Notes: generated by a model not told the origin, from the letters alone. A stretch of DNA of 64,000 bases from Collybiopsis luxurians FD-317 M1 (GCA_000827265.1 KN834779.1:1-64000), one strand, 5' to 3'; positions 43,339 through 55,983 are shown, counted from the stretch's first letter. Program-made: numbers and translations.

Positions 43339-46032
43339 ATGTCAGACGACGAACAATCTCAGCAGCCAACTCTTCCAGTCTACGACCTCTACTCTCAGCA
43401 ACCAGACCCTCAGGTCTTCGACCCCGAACTCCAACAATTAAACCTTTCAAGTATCCAGCCCCAGTCGCAGCTGACCTCGCAGGATCAGGCTTACCTTCAG
43501 ACACAGCCCCACTCCCAGGATCAGCATCTATACCCTCCAGGCTACGACTCCCAATCGCAGTCGACCCTCCAGAGCCAGGCTGACTTTCAGCCTTTCTCCT
43601 ACCCTCCCTCTCAGCCCCACTCTCAGTATCAGCAATCAGACTCCCTGTTTTACGACCCCCAGTCGCAGCCGACCTCACAGGGACAGGCTGATCTTCAGCT
43701 TTCTTCCTACCCCTATCCGGAGCCCCATCCCCAGTCTGAGCAACCGGACATTCATGTCCACAATCCGCAATGGCAGCCGACCTTGCAGGATCAGGCCTCG
43801 CAGTCCCACCCCCAGCCTCAGTATAATCAGCTCCCGGCTCTCGATACCTCTTCCTCGCAGTCGTCTTCGCATGAGACATCCGCTCTTACCCAAAGTTTCT
43901 TCGACGGAGGAATCGGCGGGGATATGAATTGGGGTTTCGAGCGGCAGAGCATTGTCTGCGCGGATCCTCAGATGTATGGCTCAATGTCAGATCCGAGTGC
44001 TTCTGGGAACGAAGGTCTCTCGAGCTCTGCGATAGGGTCGCAAGATTTTGGAGGATTCGATGCCGCTACTAGTTTAAGCACTGGACATCACCATACCGTC
44101 GCACCAGCCCAACCGCAGCCTCCCGCTCATCATCAAGCTCAGCTGCAACCGGTCGATACAGAGATAACGTTGCCAGCAGTCCCGGAATCGGAACAGGTAC
44201 AAGCAGGCTCCACGGAGAAAAAATTGCCGCTGGTCTTTCATAATATCTACGCTGAAACTTATGTGGAACAGAATGTCAAATCCGAATCCAAGTCGTCTTC
44301 GCAACGCCAATCTTCCACGGCATTTTCCTCTGGTTCAGACGCTGTCTCGTCTCGAAAGAAACCCGAGCGTAAGAAGACAGCAAAAGCTTCCGCCGCCTCT
44401 TCGTCCTCAGCTCCTTCTGCGCCCTCTGCGGCTCGTCGACAACCCTCCCTCCCTTATCCTAATTCGCGACCTCACATGTCCGCCGCGCAGCAGTTTCAAC
44501 ATCTTTTAGCCTCACAATCGACGTCGATGTCGCAGGGACAGTATTTCAATCCCTACAATGGTGTTCAGCAACGTCAAGCGCCGCCGTCCCAGAGCCAACG
44601 TCAGCCCCAGGTTCAGATTCAATTGGGCTTTGTCGAAGGACGGGAGGGACCTCTACCCCCATTCATTGACGTGTCAGGATACCGCATGCCATTTCACGGC
44701 TATGTACAGGTTGAGGATGGATCCATAGTGCCCTACTTTCAACCAGTTCCCACCCAGCGTCAGAATATGCATGCCACTCAGGGTCAAATATCTCTACCCA
44801 ACTTGCGTCAGGTCCCTCGACCTATGCCTGCGGTGAACTCGCGCTCAATGCCTCACGTGCCGACGCAGTCTCAACCTTCCCGGATTCGATATCCAGTTCC
44901 GAATCCCCACTTTCAGCAGGCGTTGCTTCCCCAGGTACCCCAATCGCTATTCCAAGCTGCTCAACTACAAGGCCAACAGGTTCATCAGCAAGTGCAGCAT
45001 CGCCTGGTACAAAATCACCAGACTCGATCTATTTTCCGCTCTCCGGTCCTTCCTCCTCCTCATCGCGTCCCCGAACAAGGGAATCTTCCTCAGCAAGGGG
45101 TATGTCAACACCACACGCAATCAAACTTACGTCCTCTGGTCCTTCCTCCCCAACCGGTCCCCGGGGTTGAAAGGGATCTTCCTCAGCAAGGGGAACATCA
45201 TCACGAGGCACGGTCAATCTTCCGTTCTCCGGTCCTTGCTCCCCAAACCGTACACGAAGTTGAAGGGGATTTTCCTCAGCCAGGGGAACACCATCACCAG
45301 ACACAATTAATTTCCCATTCTCCAGTCCTTCCTCCTCCCCAGCTCGTCCCAGAAGAAGGGGCTCTTCCTCAACCGTTGGAACATCCACCTGTTGCTTCGT
45401 CCCAATCAGCACTTTTTATGCCACGGGTTTCACCAGAGGTTTATAGGCCTGAGGTTAACGTCGAGTCGCAACCAACTTCCCTTCCAGTCCCTCAACCTCA
45501 AGCCATCTCTGCAGAAGTGGATCTTCCTCAGCCTGGGGAACATTCGCCTCCTGCTTCGCCCCAATCACCCCTTTTCACGCCACTGTCCTCCCCACAAGTT
45601 ACCAGGTCCGTGGTCAACGTCGAGTCAACATCAAACGAATCCCGGGCTGTTGTCGACACCTCTACCGTGGACGATCCCACCGGGGCTGGAGCTGCTGGAA
45701 TGCCACAAATAGAGACGCGAGGAGGTAGAGTGGACGAGGCTGAAGCTCGGGCGCAATCGGACTCAAGTCTAGCGTCGACTGCGCCGCATGTAGGGCAATC
45801 AAAGAAGAGATCCCATGAGATCGACGACGATGGCGACAAGAAGAGTCAGAAAAAGTCGAGGCGCAATAACCAAGAGGACGAGGCTCTCGCGTCCTCCCAA
45901 TCCTCCCAGTCCTCCACATTTTCTATCCCGTCTTCCTCCCAGATTTCCCTGCCGAATTCAGACTATGATCCTGCTCGGGATCAGCCACTCCCGACTGGCT
46001 GGGATGACCCCGAGCAGTATTTTAGTTTCTAG
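43339..46032 (+). CDS. Gln/Pro/Ser-rich protein with C-terminal basic region (897 aa)
   Basis: Single long coding exon after a 5'-UTR intron. The start MSDDEQSQQPTLPVYDLYSQ is chosen because the acceptor CTTCAG lies 9 bp before it; an upstream in-frame ATG at 43303 would lie within the intron. Residues 1-190 are short Gln/Ser/Pro repeats (QSQPT, QDQA, YPxSQPHSQ units). A more complex segment (about 440-500: GFVEGREGPLPPFIDVSGYR, then MPFHGYVQVEDGSIVPYF) may be folded. Residues about 565-760 contain imperfect repeats around RSPVLPP ... LPQxGE. A basic patch (KKRSHEIDDDGDKKSQKKSR) near the end could be a nuclear signal; the protein ends TGWDDPEQYFSF. The composition resembles transcriptional co-regulators, but no DNA-binding domain is recognised. 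Codon use and CpG content match its neighbours. Confidence 0.8.
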   Translation: MSDDEQSQQPTLPVYDLYSQQPDPQVFDPELQQLNLSSIQPQSQLTSQDQAYLQTQPHSQDQHLYPPGYDSQSQSTLQSQADFQPFSYPPSQPHSQYQQSDSLFYDPQSQPTSQGQADLQLSSYPYPEPHPQSEQPDIHVHNPQWQPTLQDQASQSHPQPQYNQLPALDTSSSQSSSHETSALTQSFFDGGIGGDMNWGFERQSIVCADPQMYGSMSDPSASGNEGLSSSAIGSQDFGGFDAATSLSTGHHHTVAPAQPQPPAHHQAQLQPVDTEITLPAVPESEQVQAGSTEKKLPLVFHNIYAETYVEQNVKSESKSSSQRQSSTAFSSGSDAVSSRKKPERKKTAKASAASSSSAPSAPSAARRQPSLPYPNSRPHMSAAQQFQHLLASQSTSMSQGQYFNPYNGVQQRQAPPSQSQRQPQVQIQLGFVEGREGPLPPFIDVSGYRMPFHGYVQVEDGSIVPYFQPVPTQRQNMHATQGQISLPNLRQVPRPMPAVNSRSMPHVPTQSQPSRIRYPVPNPHFQQALLPQVPQSLFQAAQLQGQQVHQQVQHRLVQNHQTRSIFRSPVLPPPHRVPEQGNLPQQGVCQHHTQSNLRPLVLPPQPVPGVERDLPQQGEHHHEARSIFRSPVLAPQTVHEVEGDFPQPGEHHHQTQLISHSPVLPPPQLVPEEGALPQPLEHPPVASSQSALFMPRVSPEVYRPEVNVESQPTSLPVPQPQAISAEVDLPQPGEHSPPASPQSPLFTPLSSPQVTRSVVNVESTSNESRAVVDTSTVDDPTGAGAAGMPQIETRGGRVDEAEARAQSDSSLASTAPHVGQSKKRSHEIDDDGDKKSQKKSRRNNQEDEALASSQSSQSSTFSIPSSSQISLPNSDYDPARDQPLPTGWDDPEQYFSF

Positions 46033-47238
46033 TCCACTTTCAACCACTACGCGTCGTTCTTTCGAAGCGTATCTCCTGTGAACGGCACCCTTGGTGAAGG
46101 ATGCCGGTTGGTGCTCATCAGGAAGAGCCTGGATGGTCTGGCTCTCAAAATTAATGATTGGCCGAGTTTTTTTATGTAATGGAACAGTAGTTTATATAGC
46201 TCTCTTTCGATAGCCTTTAATGTCGTATTCAATGTACTATATTCATGGATTGCCAATTTCCAATGCTATTGATGTCGCTGATAGTGTGTTATGTCCGATA
46301 GTTCGGTTCTCACAGGACAAAGCTAGACATATCGCGTCTACATAGTTTGGCTGTGGACACAGCAAGTATCGAAGACAATATTGGATATCTAGATGAAGTG
46401 ATGCACATGTCTACATATTCTAAATCGGTAAGAGATGTTGGATAAATCAAGGATTTGAAAGCGACTTACCTTGGCAAACAGGAAAAGTTAGGAGGGACCG
46501 TGACGTACGTATTGGCGAAAGGTCTGCAAGTATGAAGAGTATAGATATTGGCTAGGACACCTGTCAAATCAAACAAATTTATAATTCATACTAAGCAAAA
46601 CAGAAGATTGCAGGAGTGACGAGAGATGGCTGCGCTTTGATTGCCTGAAGAGGTGATGTCAAAGCTGAATGTACTGCATTAGCTTACCCGGAACCGATAA
46701 ACACAATAAGCGTTAAATTGCGTATATTGTCGTGCGTACGGCTTCTTTCTATCTGAAAAAAACGCGCACACCTGAATTACTTTCGCCTTCCCAGGCTGGG
46801 CATGATTATGCATTCTCCTCATGCATCTCATCAGCTGACAAAGCTCATTTTCATGCCGATTTTCAAGAGAAAGAGGCTGGTCGAAGCTTGGATATATATA
46901 CGATTACGCCGCTGATTTTGGTATTTGACTGAAGATTTGACTTTGTAACATCTGACTCTCGTCCTTCATCGCGAGAACCCAGGAAAATTAGCTGAAAACA
47001 TTCAACAAATATCGATGTATTCCCAGACTAAGGCACTCCTGTGAACCAATGGTAGAACATGGGTGATTCATCGTACGCCAATACCAGTTTTTTTGCAGTT
47101 TGCTTTTCGCCTCCGGCATTTCATATTCATGAAACGTGATAAATCCTTCCAAAAGTGCTAGTTTGGTTCTCCCTATCCGGATGTAGTTGTAACCATCTTG
47201 ATATCATCGCCATAAATGTGATCTTAGCTAAAAATCTG
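46033..47238. other. Intergenic, nothing recognised
   Basis: About 1.2 kb with no supported gene. Short frames near 46050-46250 and 46730-46930 lack supporting features. Confidence 0.4.
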
Positions 47239-47249
47239 CTATAAAAAGG
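47239..47249 (+). promoter_or_regulatory. TATA box of the sialidase-like gene
   Basis: CTATAAAAAGG lies about 55 bp before the ATG at 47302 and is followed by a pyrimidine-rich leader. Confidence 0.6.
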
Positions 47250-47301
47250 CCCACTCTGGCAGCTTCATTCAGTCTCCTCAGGCTTCCGGCTGTCGATCAA
47301 C

Positions 47302-48545
47302 ATGCTTCTCTACTTGTCTTTCGCCGTACAACTTTGCCTAGCTATCACAGCTCTTGCGACTCCACTGCAACCCCGAGCTAACCTCGTACCATCCGTTAAC
47401 TCGGCGACCATCCACCTCTCAGGCTCTTCAGCTGGAGGTCCGTACCCCCGTGTGACTAGCCTTTCCGATGGCAGCTACCTGGCTTGCTATACGGCCATTA
47501 GTGGCGGGACGAAGACACTGACCGTGACGAGATCCACCGACGGCGCTCAGACATGGACTCAACGGGGAACCATTGCCCAGTCTACGGGAGATCTTGATAA
47601 CTGCTACCTGCTCCAATTGGCAAACGGGGATGTTGTTGCTGCGTTCCGCAATCACGACTTGAACAGCGCGGGACAGTACACGGAGTATAGAATCACGACG
47701 TGTATTTCACATGATTCAGGGGCTACGTGGACATTTCTTTCGCAAGTAGAGGATAGGGTAGCGACCGCAACGAATAACGGTGTTTGGGTGAGCTCGTTTT
47801 GGAAGTGACAGTCTTGACATCGATCACCGAATATCTGCAGGAACCTTTCCTTCGCCTCTCCCGAACGAATGGAGCGTTACAAGTATACTATGCGAGTGAA
47901 AACTCAGCCGCTGACCAAGACATATTGATGAAGAGTTCCACGAATAATGGCGTGTCCTGGAGTGCGTCACTCACTGTGGCTGGAGGAGATACAACGGGTA
48001 GAGACGGCATGCCGGGGTGTTCCAGTATGTCCATTCTAAGATGTAACAAAGGTCATGCTCTAACGATATCCAAGACTTGGCCAGTGGGACCCTGATGTGC
48101 GTCTTTGAAACTACCCAAGTTACCGGAAACACAGACTCTCCGAATTTGAATATCAAGAGCGTCATTTCAACAAACGAAGGTGCATCGTGGGGAAGTCGCA
48201 GTCAAGTATACATAGCTACAGCTGCTGAAGTTGAAGGTTTGGACGCTTGTTCCTTGTTGATCAGAGATCCGTAGTTGATTCTAACACGCTGTAGCTGCTG
48301 CCCCTCAGATCGTGACCAAACCAGATGGAGGATTGGTCGTTTCTTTCTATACTAACGAAAACAATGTCGCCAATTCCGCTTTCAAGATTGTGACCAGTGG
48401 GACTGGAGCAGCTGGCTCATGGTCGGACGAAACAACCGTCGCGACTGCGAGTAATTCTGCCTGGCCTGGTTTACTTGCATTACCAAACGGCTCCGTGCTA
48501 GGATGCTCAGGATCAGCGACATGTCATATGATTACTTTTTCCTAG
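47302..48545 (+). CDS. Secreted sialidase-fold (BNR/Asp-box) hydrolase, GH93-like (354 aa)
   Basis: Four exons (47302-47787, 47841-48016, 48085-48236, 48295-48545) splice in frame. The start MLLYLSFAVQLCLAITALAT is a signal peptide followed by PLQPRA. Four Asp-box motifs of the form SxDxGxxW are visible: STDGAQTW, SHDSGATW, STNNGVSW and STNEGASW. PYPRVTSLSDGSYLACY is the typical first blade (Arg near the active site), with PQIVTKPDGGLVVSFYT later. This is a six-bladed propeller of the sialidase superfamily. Length, signal peptide and the PYPR blade most resemble fungal GH93 exo-arabinanase-like enzymes, but GH33 or a non-catalytic relative cannot be excluded. It is likely to act outside the cell on plant or microbial polysaccharides. 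No lesion is seen. Confidence 0.82.
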
Positions 48546-50853
48546 CGATCTCGCTGATGTTACTTTCTAAAGGTTCCTTCCTTCCTTTACATACATCGAT
48601 ATCGTGTATCATTCCATCAAATGCATCGTGTACCTGGACATGAATTCGAAAAGATTGGAGAAAGTATCACACAAGCTTCCGGAACTGAGAAACTAAGTAC
48701 CCTACCAGGAATTACCCAAGGGGGTAGAGCGTCCAATAAATGAGTCTCCAGAGGTGTTACATCCTACAGCCATTATCGGTCCCAAGCAGAAGATCTGAAA
48801 ATCTTGACACATAATTAGAATTTATCAAATGAATGGGCTAGACATGAAATGAACACGATACATACGTTGATTTAAATTAATGAAATTCCTCTTCTTTTTG
48901 ATTGAGTTCGATTCATGAGTGCGGTGGTAAGGTGAACACTGGAAATAGACTACGAAGGGCAGGTAAATTATGCGCGTGCCTTCTTTCCGTAGTTTGCAGC
49001 GGTGCAAGTTGGGGACCCGCAATGGCGGGGCAACTATCAGTAGCAGAAACGTGCCCTTGCTGGACAGGTAGCGGTAGTACGCGGCGCTGAAACAAAGGAC
49101 AGCGGACATCGCTATATTTTGGAGCTTTTTGCTTGTCAACAAACGTATTTTGCCCTGTATCGGGCAGCTTTTGTTGGTCTTCGTATGAATCCTGTAAGAT
49201 TACCAATCAGAATTTTGAGCCGCAAAGTGATACTCAATGTGCCAAACCTGAACAACCTCCGTATCAGAACCGTCCCCGATCTGCTCAATATATGTACGGG
49301 TGCTTCGATGTGTGCGTTTGCGCTTCGAACTGAGCCCGAGCTCACTTCGCACAGTTGCATTATCGACACCTGGCCGACAACGGTACAGTTGTTGTCTTTT
49401 ATACGTACAGTCTGCAGTCCCGAGGTTCGTTCAATAAATTGTAAATATCTGGTCCAAGACGGCTTACGATTCCCGACACTGACGCATCGCACACAAGGCT
49501 CGGAGGAGTGACCAAATCCACCACTACAGTGTCGCTTCTGGACATAACAAGTGTCGCATGCTAGACTATTTCAATGACCGAAGTATCTATGAACCTTATT
49601 CACGAACCTCTGGCTCCCATTAGCAAGTCTGATGGTCGTCTTCGCTTCCGAGGAGGATTCGGCTTATGAGAGGGCTCTTTCGCTGGTCTTCAATGAGAAA
49701 ATGAAAAGACCTCTTAATGGAGCATTACCCTTCTTATTCAAGGCATCGCCACGGTATGGAATGAAGACTGTCCCCGTATTATGCTTCGCGGGCATTGGAA
49801 GTATAAAGAAGTAAGATTGTTGAGATTGTTGAGATGTTGATCAGATACCAAGCGGGCGCCAGTTTTTAGCACCACTCGAGCGCTTACCCCACATCTTTCT
49901 TTTTGACAGTCACCACCAATTTACGATAAACTGAAATGCTGCTATGCTCGTAGCTCATGCACCTTCGGACGCAAGAGGCTCCTGAAATGTTCAAGCATTC
50001 ACCTAAAAATCAGCTCAAACCCACCAAGGGTTTCGTATTCAATGGTCAAAGCTTTGACTGGATGTAAAAGCTCAATCGACGCGCGATGACTTCAGTTAAA
50101 GAGCAGCGATTTTCTTGTTGATTACTAGCCGTCTAAGCGAGACATAGCTCCAAGTTTTTTCTCTCCAAATTTTCCCCGGAGTCTGTATTTTGAGCTGTTA
50201 CCATGATTATTGGAGGGAAAAATCCATCTAATACTCCAGCGACCCCTCCTTTCTCGAAAATTATTCTGGATAATGATCTGATGATCTCAGAAACTTTTTT
50301 TTTTTTCTGTCCTTCCTTCCGCCTGCTCTTCCGATGCATACATCTACTCTACCTTTTTGTTTTCATTCTTCCGCATTTCGTTTCGTCGATTTTCCCCTTG
50401 TTTTTTTTTTTTTGCCGGATCGAGATCTGCGGATGCTTAGCGGCTTTCTTATTTTTGGACTATGCAGTGAATACGAAGGTAACATGAAAACCGTTTTTAA
50501 CCTAGATATGTGACCGGTAGACACTCACGCCATGATTCAGTTCGTATCATAAGGGGGAACCTTCGATTGTTATATGATCGAACTTTTGAGGACTGAAGGT
50601 AAGCTTTCTATCTCTTGGACCCGAACAGTAATCAAAACATTTCTCCCCAGATATATGCCCGAACATATACACTGGAACCGTGCCGCTTGAGCTACATGAC
50701 TACGAAGCCGTAGTCACTATGATCGCAAAACCTGTTTCTTAACCTCCTTCAGCCGCTGTGTACGGACCCGGAAAACCTGAAGGCTTCTGCGGGACATTTT
50801 CCACGTCCCGGCACTTTGACTTCAGTTTGACCTTTGTCGCGGTGCCACTCCAA
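48546..50853. other. Intergenic, no gene supported
   Basis: About 2.3 kb. Short frames at 49119-49511 and 49632-49814 (plus) and 48913-49206 (minus) show no domain, signal peptide or convincing splice structure. Homopyrimidine runs occur at 50296-50311 and 50400-50415. Confidence 0.4.
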
Positions 50854-51072
50854 CCACGTGTTGTCTTCCAGGCCAAGTTATAGCTTTTAGCGCGCTTGTT
50901 TACTCCCTTCATCGTCGCCTCTTAGCTCTATATTTTCTTATTTTTTCGACTTTGCGTTCAACCTTCCATCACCAGAAACTGAAGAACTAATCAAGCACTC
51001 CAGTTTGTAAGTGCTTCGCGTTTAATCGGCCTTATGATCGCCTTATCGCTTTTGTCTAGTCATTGTCTCAAA

Positions 51073-53355
51073 ATGACCGCGGAACAACGAAGCACGTCCT
51101 TGAAGCGAAAGCAGAGCTTGGACAATACTCCCTCACTGTCCGGGGCGCATACGAATTGGGATGGATGGGACTATGCCAGTGTCGCTGACCCTGCTTCTGA
51201 GGCTACTAGTATTTCAGGAGGGCCCGGGGAGGCTGCGGCAACGGTGTCTCCCCCTGGCGCGGGTGACGGCGGCGATATATTCGGAAGCCAACCTCATTCC
51301 CTTTTTCACTCGTCCAGCGGTAGCGATGGTGGCATCCAAAACGGTGGACCTCTTCTTTACGGATGGCCTCAGCCGCAGCCTCATCAGCATCTCCAAACTT
51401 CTGGAAACATCCCGTCATATAGCGACTGGAACGACGCATCTCAACTCCAGCTTCCTCTTCAAGGGCAAGGTCCCATTCAATGTGCTCCTCCTGCTGGAGA
51501 CCAGCTTCCGAACATGAACGATTTCTCCCCTTTACCTCGGCACTGTTGGCTCCAGGATCAGCAAAGTATTACTCCACATAGCCCATACTGGGTTCCCAAG
51601 GATGACCTGCATCCTGTGAGCCGTGATCATGACTCGAGTCCCCCTCCATCGATTCCTGCGATACCTACTCTCACCGTACATGTCCCTCAGCTACATCTGT
51701 CATCCGATTCCACCAATACAGATAGCGGAGCACCTGAGGTCCAGCATAAACAGTCAAGAGGGCAGCCGCCGAAGGTCAAAGTGTCGACCTCTGCTGAGCC
51801 AGCACTTCAGAAGAAGAGAGGAAGGCCTAGGAAAAACAAGGATGTGCCTCTGGAAAATTCATCTGATCCTCAGGCAGTGACACGGAAGACGAAGGGGAAG
51901 AAAAGGAGCGCTTCTAATTCAGAAGTCGACGACCGTGATGCTCCCGTATTGAAAAGGCAGAAGAAGGGTGTGGAACGAGAGGTGCCAGCGACCGGTGTCG
52001 ACGTTCTACAACCAACTCGATACCCTGCCGTGGGTCCGGAGCTTCCCCCGTCGACCGGACTCGATCTCCCACAGCCAACTCAATACCCTGCCTTTGGGCC
52101 ACAGCGTCTGCCATCTGTTCAACCTCCTCACTTTACCGCACTGCAGCGCCGGAACTACAGCCAAGAATTTTCCAGGAGACTCAAGACAATACCCGAATCT
52201 CATCGGAAGGTCATAGAATTTTTCGTAAGGGGAGGTAAGGTATCAGATTTGAAGCTTCCTAGCCAAGTACGTCATTTTCTTCAACGCGAGACATGTTGAT
52301 TACGACGCTGATGCGTATGTCTTTAGCCCATCACCTGCCGAAAGTTTTTCGCCATTGATGAAGGGGAATGTTATTGCCAACGGTGCATGACCGCATTTCT
52401 CTTTTTCTGGGCAGCGATTATTGTGAATGATCGGGTGTTTCACAGTAACAAGGGTAACGAAATGACCTGGGAAGCTGCATGGTGTCCGCCTGTCCTGGAA
52501 TGGACACTTTCTCCTCCAAATCACACCCATGATCCTTCCGCTTCGCTGAGCCCAGATCCTCATAAAAACCGGAATCACGACGGAGATCCTGTCCAACACA
52601 TACGCCTTCTTCACATCCTCAACCTCCAGGACGAGCTCCGAAAAAATTACGGATTCGCCGATGCCTTTTCCCTTCCTCCCAACTGCTTTGTTAAAGACGA
52701 GTTCACCGGTGGTCGATATTGGTGGCATAACGGTCTCAATGTAGTGCAGGAGATGTGGCCAAAAATGCAGGATCCACATTTACCGGAAGGAAACCTGAAG
52801 GATAGGTTGACTGTGATTCAGTGTCCGGAGGAACTGGCTTCGCTCTGGATTGTATCGCAGGCAAAGAACGCTTGGAGGTGTGGGTATCTTATTGACGTGC
52901 CGATCCGGGAATGTATCCGCATTCTGCAGGGAGAGGTGTTAACTACAAGTACAACTGACGCTCGATCAGAGGCGCTCCACTCCTTGTCGTCATCTGAGCT
53001 GCTCCCCCAGCAGCAGCTCACCTACTGGTACCAGCCCCAGACCCCAGAGTCCATTTCACCTCCTTCTCTCCCGAACCCCGCTGAGGCACCCCAACCCTTG
53101 TCATCATCTTCGAGTTCCGAGCAGCAGTTTGCCTTCTTGTGCCAGTCACAGATGCCGGAGTCCATTCCGTCCTTGCCTCTTTGCCTCCCGAACCCTGCTG
53201 AGGCGCCTCAATCCTTGTCATCATCTACGAGTTCCGAGCTGCTCCCCGAGCAGCAACTCACCTACTCGTACCAACCCCAGACGCTGGATTCGATTCCATC
53301 CTTGCCTCTTTCTCTCCCAAGCCCCGCTGTCGAGTCCACCACTTTTGCCTGGTAG
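51073..53355 (+). CDS. AT-hook protein with conserved C-terminal half (740 aa)
   Basis: Two coding exons, 51073-52266 and 52327-53355, joined by a 60-bp phase-0 intron. The start MTAEQRSTSLKRKQSLDNTP follows a likely 5'-UTR intron ending TCTAG at 51060; an ATG further upstream (51034) lies inside that intron. Residues about 1-230 are low-complexity. KKRGRPRKNKD (51810-51845) is an AT-hook core (GRPRK), which binds the minor groove of AT-rich DNA. A basic KGKKRSASNSEVDD follows. The segment from RRNYSQEFSRRLKTIPESHR through FAIDEGECYCQRCMTAF to RECIRILQGEV is ordered-looking, with a CxxC pair and many aromatic residues. The C-terminal 130 residues are three imperfect repeats around YQPQTPESI ... 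LPNPAEAP. Together these suggest a nuclear DNA-binding protein. The overall family is not recognised. Confidence 0.8.
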
Positions 53356-54040
53356 TAGTGTACAAATTATCTTCGGCGCTACGCTAAGCCCTTGTGCAAA
53401 CAGCTACAGTTTACCAGTTCCATTATTGCTGAAGGATCACCATTATGCATATTTATTTTCTTTGTACACGCCTAACGTATTGTCTCCTAGGTTTGTCCCA
53501 GTAGTGTACTGAGTAGTCTACTTATGTTGTTTTACGGTTGCCTAGCATTTGTGTATCATTAGCAGAGCGTTTTCAAGCTATTTTTTATATACTAAAATTC
53601 CACGTTGGTGTAATTCTCGATGAGGGAGGGTATCGGGTTCTGAATGTGTGGAAACAGGCAAAGGAGCCCTGAAATGTTTACAGTAATCATCGAAACTATT
53701 GTGCTCTGCGAAGCAGAGCTCAATGAGTTTACAATTTTAGGTGTATCTGCTCTGAGCAGAGTGGTTAAGATTACGCATCTAGTATTACACGAATTTATCG
53801 ATACACGAGTACAGAAATGTCCGAATCATAAACTACATGCCATTAAGAAATACAACGTCCCGTAAACCCATTATTAATCGTATAATTATGTTCGTGGCTC
53901 CAATGTCAAGGCTGTAGTGCACTTGTGGACCCGAAACTGATGTGTGGAATACAGATCGAGCTGAGCAAAATAATCCAGCATGCTCGAATACTACCATCTG
54001 GTAGATAGAGAATAGATGAATTCGAAGAAAGCAATGCCGT
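53356..54040. other. Intergenic between convergent genes, nothing recognised
   Basis: 3' regions of the AT-hook and MFS genes. No gene supported. Confidence 0.4.
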
Positions 54041-55983
54041 CTATGGACTAAGGGCATACTTTGATCGACCTCTGAGTACATGACCCCAATGCATCAATGC
54101 CTTTAATGGAAAAAGTCAGCAAACATGCTTTCAAAACTCGGACACAAACCACACTCACCCAAAACACCGGCATCAACAGTAACGAAATACCCGCCAACAA
54201 CGCAGAAGCAGGACCCAACCCCAAGTTTTCGAAAAAGCTTCTACCGAAGAGGGGGAACACGCTGGCAATCGTCGACCGGAAAAGATCATTCCCCGCTAGG
54301 ACAGACGCTGCGTACATTGGATACGCCGAAGTGATATACATGGCGATGCTTTGGAAATTGAGCCAGATTCCGGGAAGGTAGAGCGACGCGCCGATGACGG
54401 GAACGATCCAGTGGACGCTCTGTCTTGACGTGAAACCAAAGATCAAGAGCGAAGTCGGGATGAAGAGGCTCGCCATGAGGCCGATCTCGAGTCGAACTTC
54501 AGGCGACATGTCTTTGCCTTCAGCTTTGGAGCGAGCAGAGCGAGGTTCGAAATGATAATTTTGGTAGAGTGCGTACGCTGTGTACTACAAATGTCGAAAT
54601 TAGCATTGACGAATGAGGCGAATAAAGCAGAATATGCGAAACTTACTGTAATGGCGGCAGAAACGAGGAAGCCGAGGAAAGGAAGACCGCTGAGGCCAAG
54701 ATTGAAGTGGTAGATGCCATTGAAGACCAGAGGGAATGCCTCGAACCACAAGTAGAAAATAGCATCTAGAATAATATCCGTTAACAAGATCCTCGATGTT
54801 AGACTTGAAAGTGACCTACAGACAAACCCAAGGTATACATTGGCGAACATCAGCACTGGCTCCTTTGCCAAAACAAAAGGTCTATAAAGGGCCTCCTTGA
54901 GCACCGAAGCGATACTCTCTCCTTGGGTATCCTTTTCTCCCTGGGACATCAATTGCTGATTTCCCGTGAGCTTCCTTAGTCGCTGGGCCCGTTTCCGCAA
55001 AATCGTCGGCTCGTATGTCTCCGGCAGCAAAAGTAACAAGAAGACGAAGCTGAAACTTGACAACCAGATCAACTCGTATTGCGGCCATCGCCATCCTTTC
55101 GTCTGGGCGGCAAATCCACCAATGACAGGACCGACAATTGGTCCGCCCACCGCACCTATAGCCCATATACCAACGACGTAAGCGAGTTGATGGGGAGGAT
55201 AAATATCTGCCATGGAAGCGCCTCCTGTGGCGAGTGCGGGGCTACCGAAGAAGCCGGTAAGGAAACGGAAGGCAAGAATCGTTTGTATGTTTGTCGCAGT
55301 GATGATGGGAATCTGGAATATGACGAAAAGGAACAATGTGGCCATGTAAATTGAATTCCTCCCAAACACCGCAAGCTCTTGTAAAGGCGCAAGGAACATG
55401 GGTCCAATTCCATATCCTGTGTACAAGGGAAAAAAAATGAGCAATAAGGATAAATGAGCGGAACAGAAAGCCTACCAAGGATATATAGACTTAGGCCGAG
55501 GGTAGCATGTACGAGTGAAACATTGAACTCTGCCATAATGCCTGGTATTGAGGGTGTATAGATGGCTGAACCAATGTACATGCTGAAGGTCATAAGACTG
55601 ATGCTGAAGGCCACAAACGCGCGTTTTGCGGACGACCAGTTTCTCGGATTGTCTGGATCATCATCCCCATACCAGCCTACGATATATGGGTCATCGAATA
55701 TAGCCTTTTGTTGCAATTTAACGTCAAGTTTTTCGGCAACAAGAGTCGCTTCCCTGCACAGCTCTGTGCTTCCCGAGGGCTTCGCAATTTTGCTCTTCTT
55801 TTCGTCGTAATCCCCACAGAGAGTTACCTCATCCGAGGCGTCTGATCTAGGCGTGGACGAAGGGAGAAAGCGAGGTGGGACAACAAAGCCCCGCAATTCG
55901 TCCTGGTAAGAGAGAAACTTGCCGTTGGAGACCCAATTGATGAGCTGGCCAATAGTGGAATCACGAATGATATCTGCGACCAT
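54041..55983 (-). CDS. Major facilitator superfamily transporter, DHA1/polyamine-type
   Basis: The start MVADIIRDSTIGQLINWVSN (55983) and cytosolic N-terminal segment end in DDPDNPRNWSSAKRAFVAF, the hallmark before helix 1 of fungal DHA1 drug:proton antiporters. Helical blocks follow: SISLMTFSMYIGSAIYTPSI, YGIGPMFLAPLQELAVFGRN, LAFRFLTGFFGSPALATGGA, VVGIWAIGAVGGPIVGPVIG, LIWLSSFSFVFLLLLLPETY, then the central loop and helices 7-12 (FEAFPLVFNGIYHFNLGLSG; NDLFRSTIASVFPLFGRSFF; LLAGISLLLMPVFW). Introns near 55420-55480, 54770-54820, 54595-54650 and 54095-54150 splice in frame. After the last intron the end reads ALMHWGHVLRGRSKYALSP, with TAG at 54041-54043. The protein should export small molecules at the plasma membrane or vacuole; substrate unknown. 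An in-frame ATG at 56046 is less likely. Confidence 0.88.

Noticed and set aside
43316..43879. Minus-strand frame of 187 codons
   Set aside because: Antisense to the Gln/Pro-rich repeats of the plus-strand gene; low complexity and no start or splice context.
49119..49511. Plus-strand frames with several cysteines, possible small secreted protein
   Set aside because: No signal peptide, and no splice model gives a convincing start and stop; left as unannotated intergenic.
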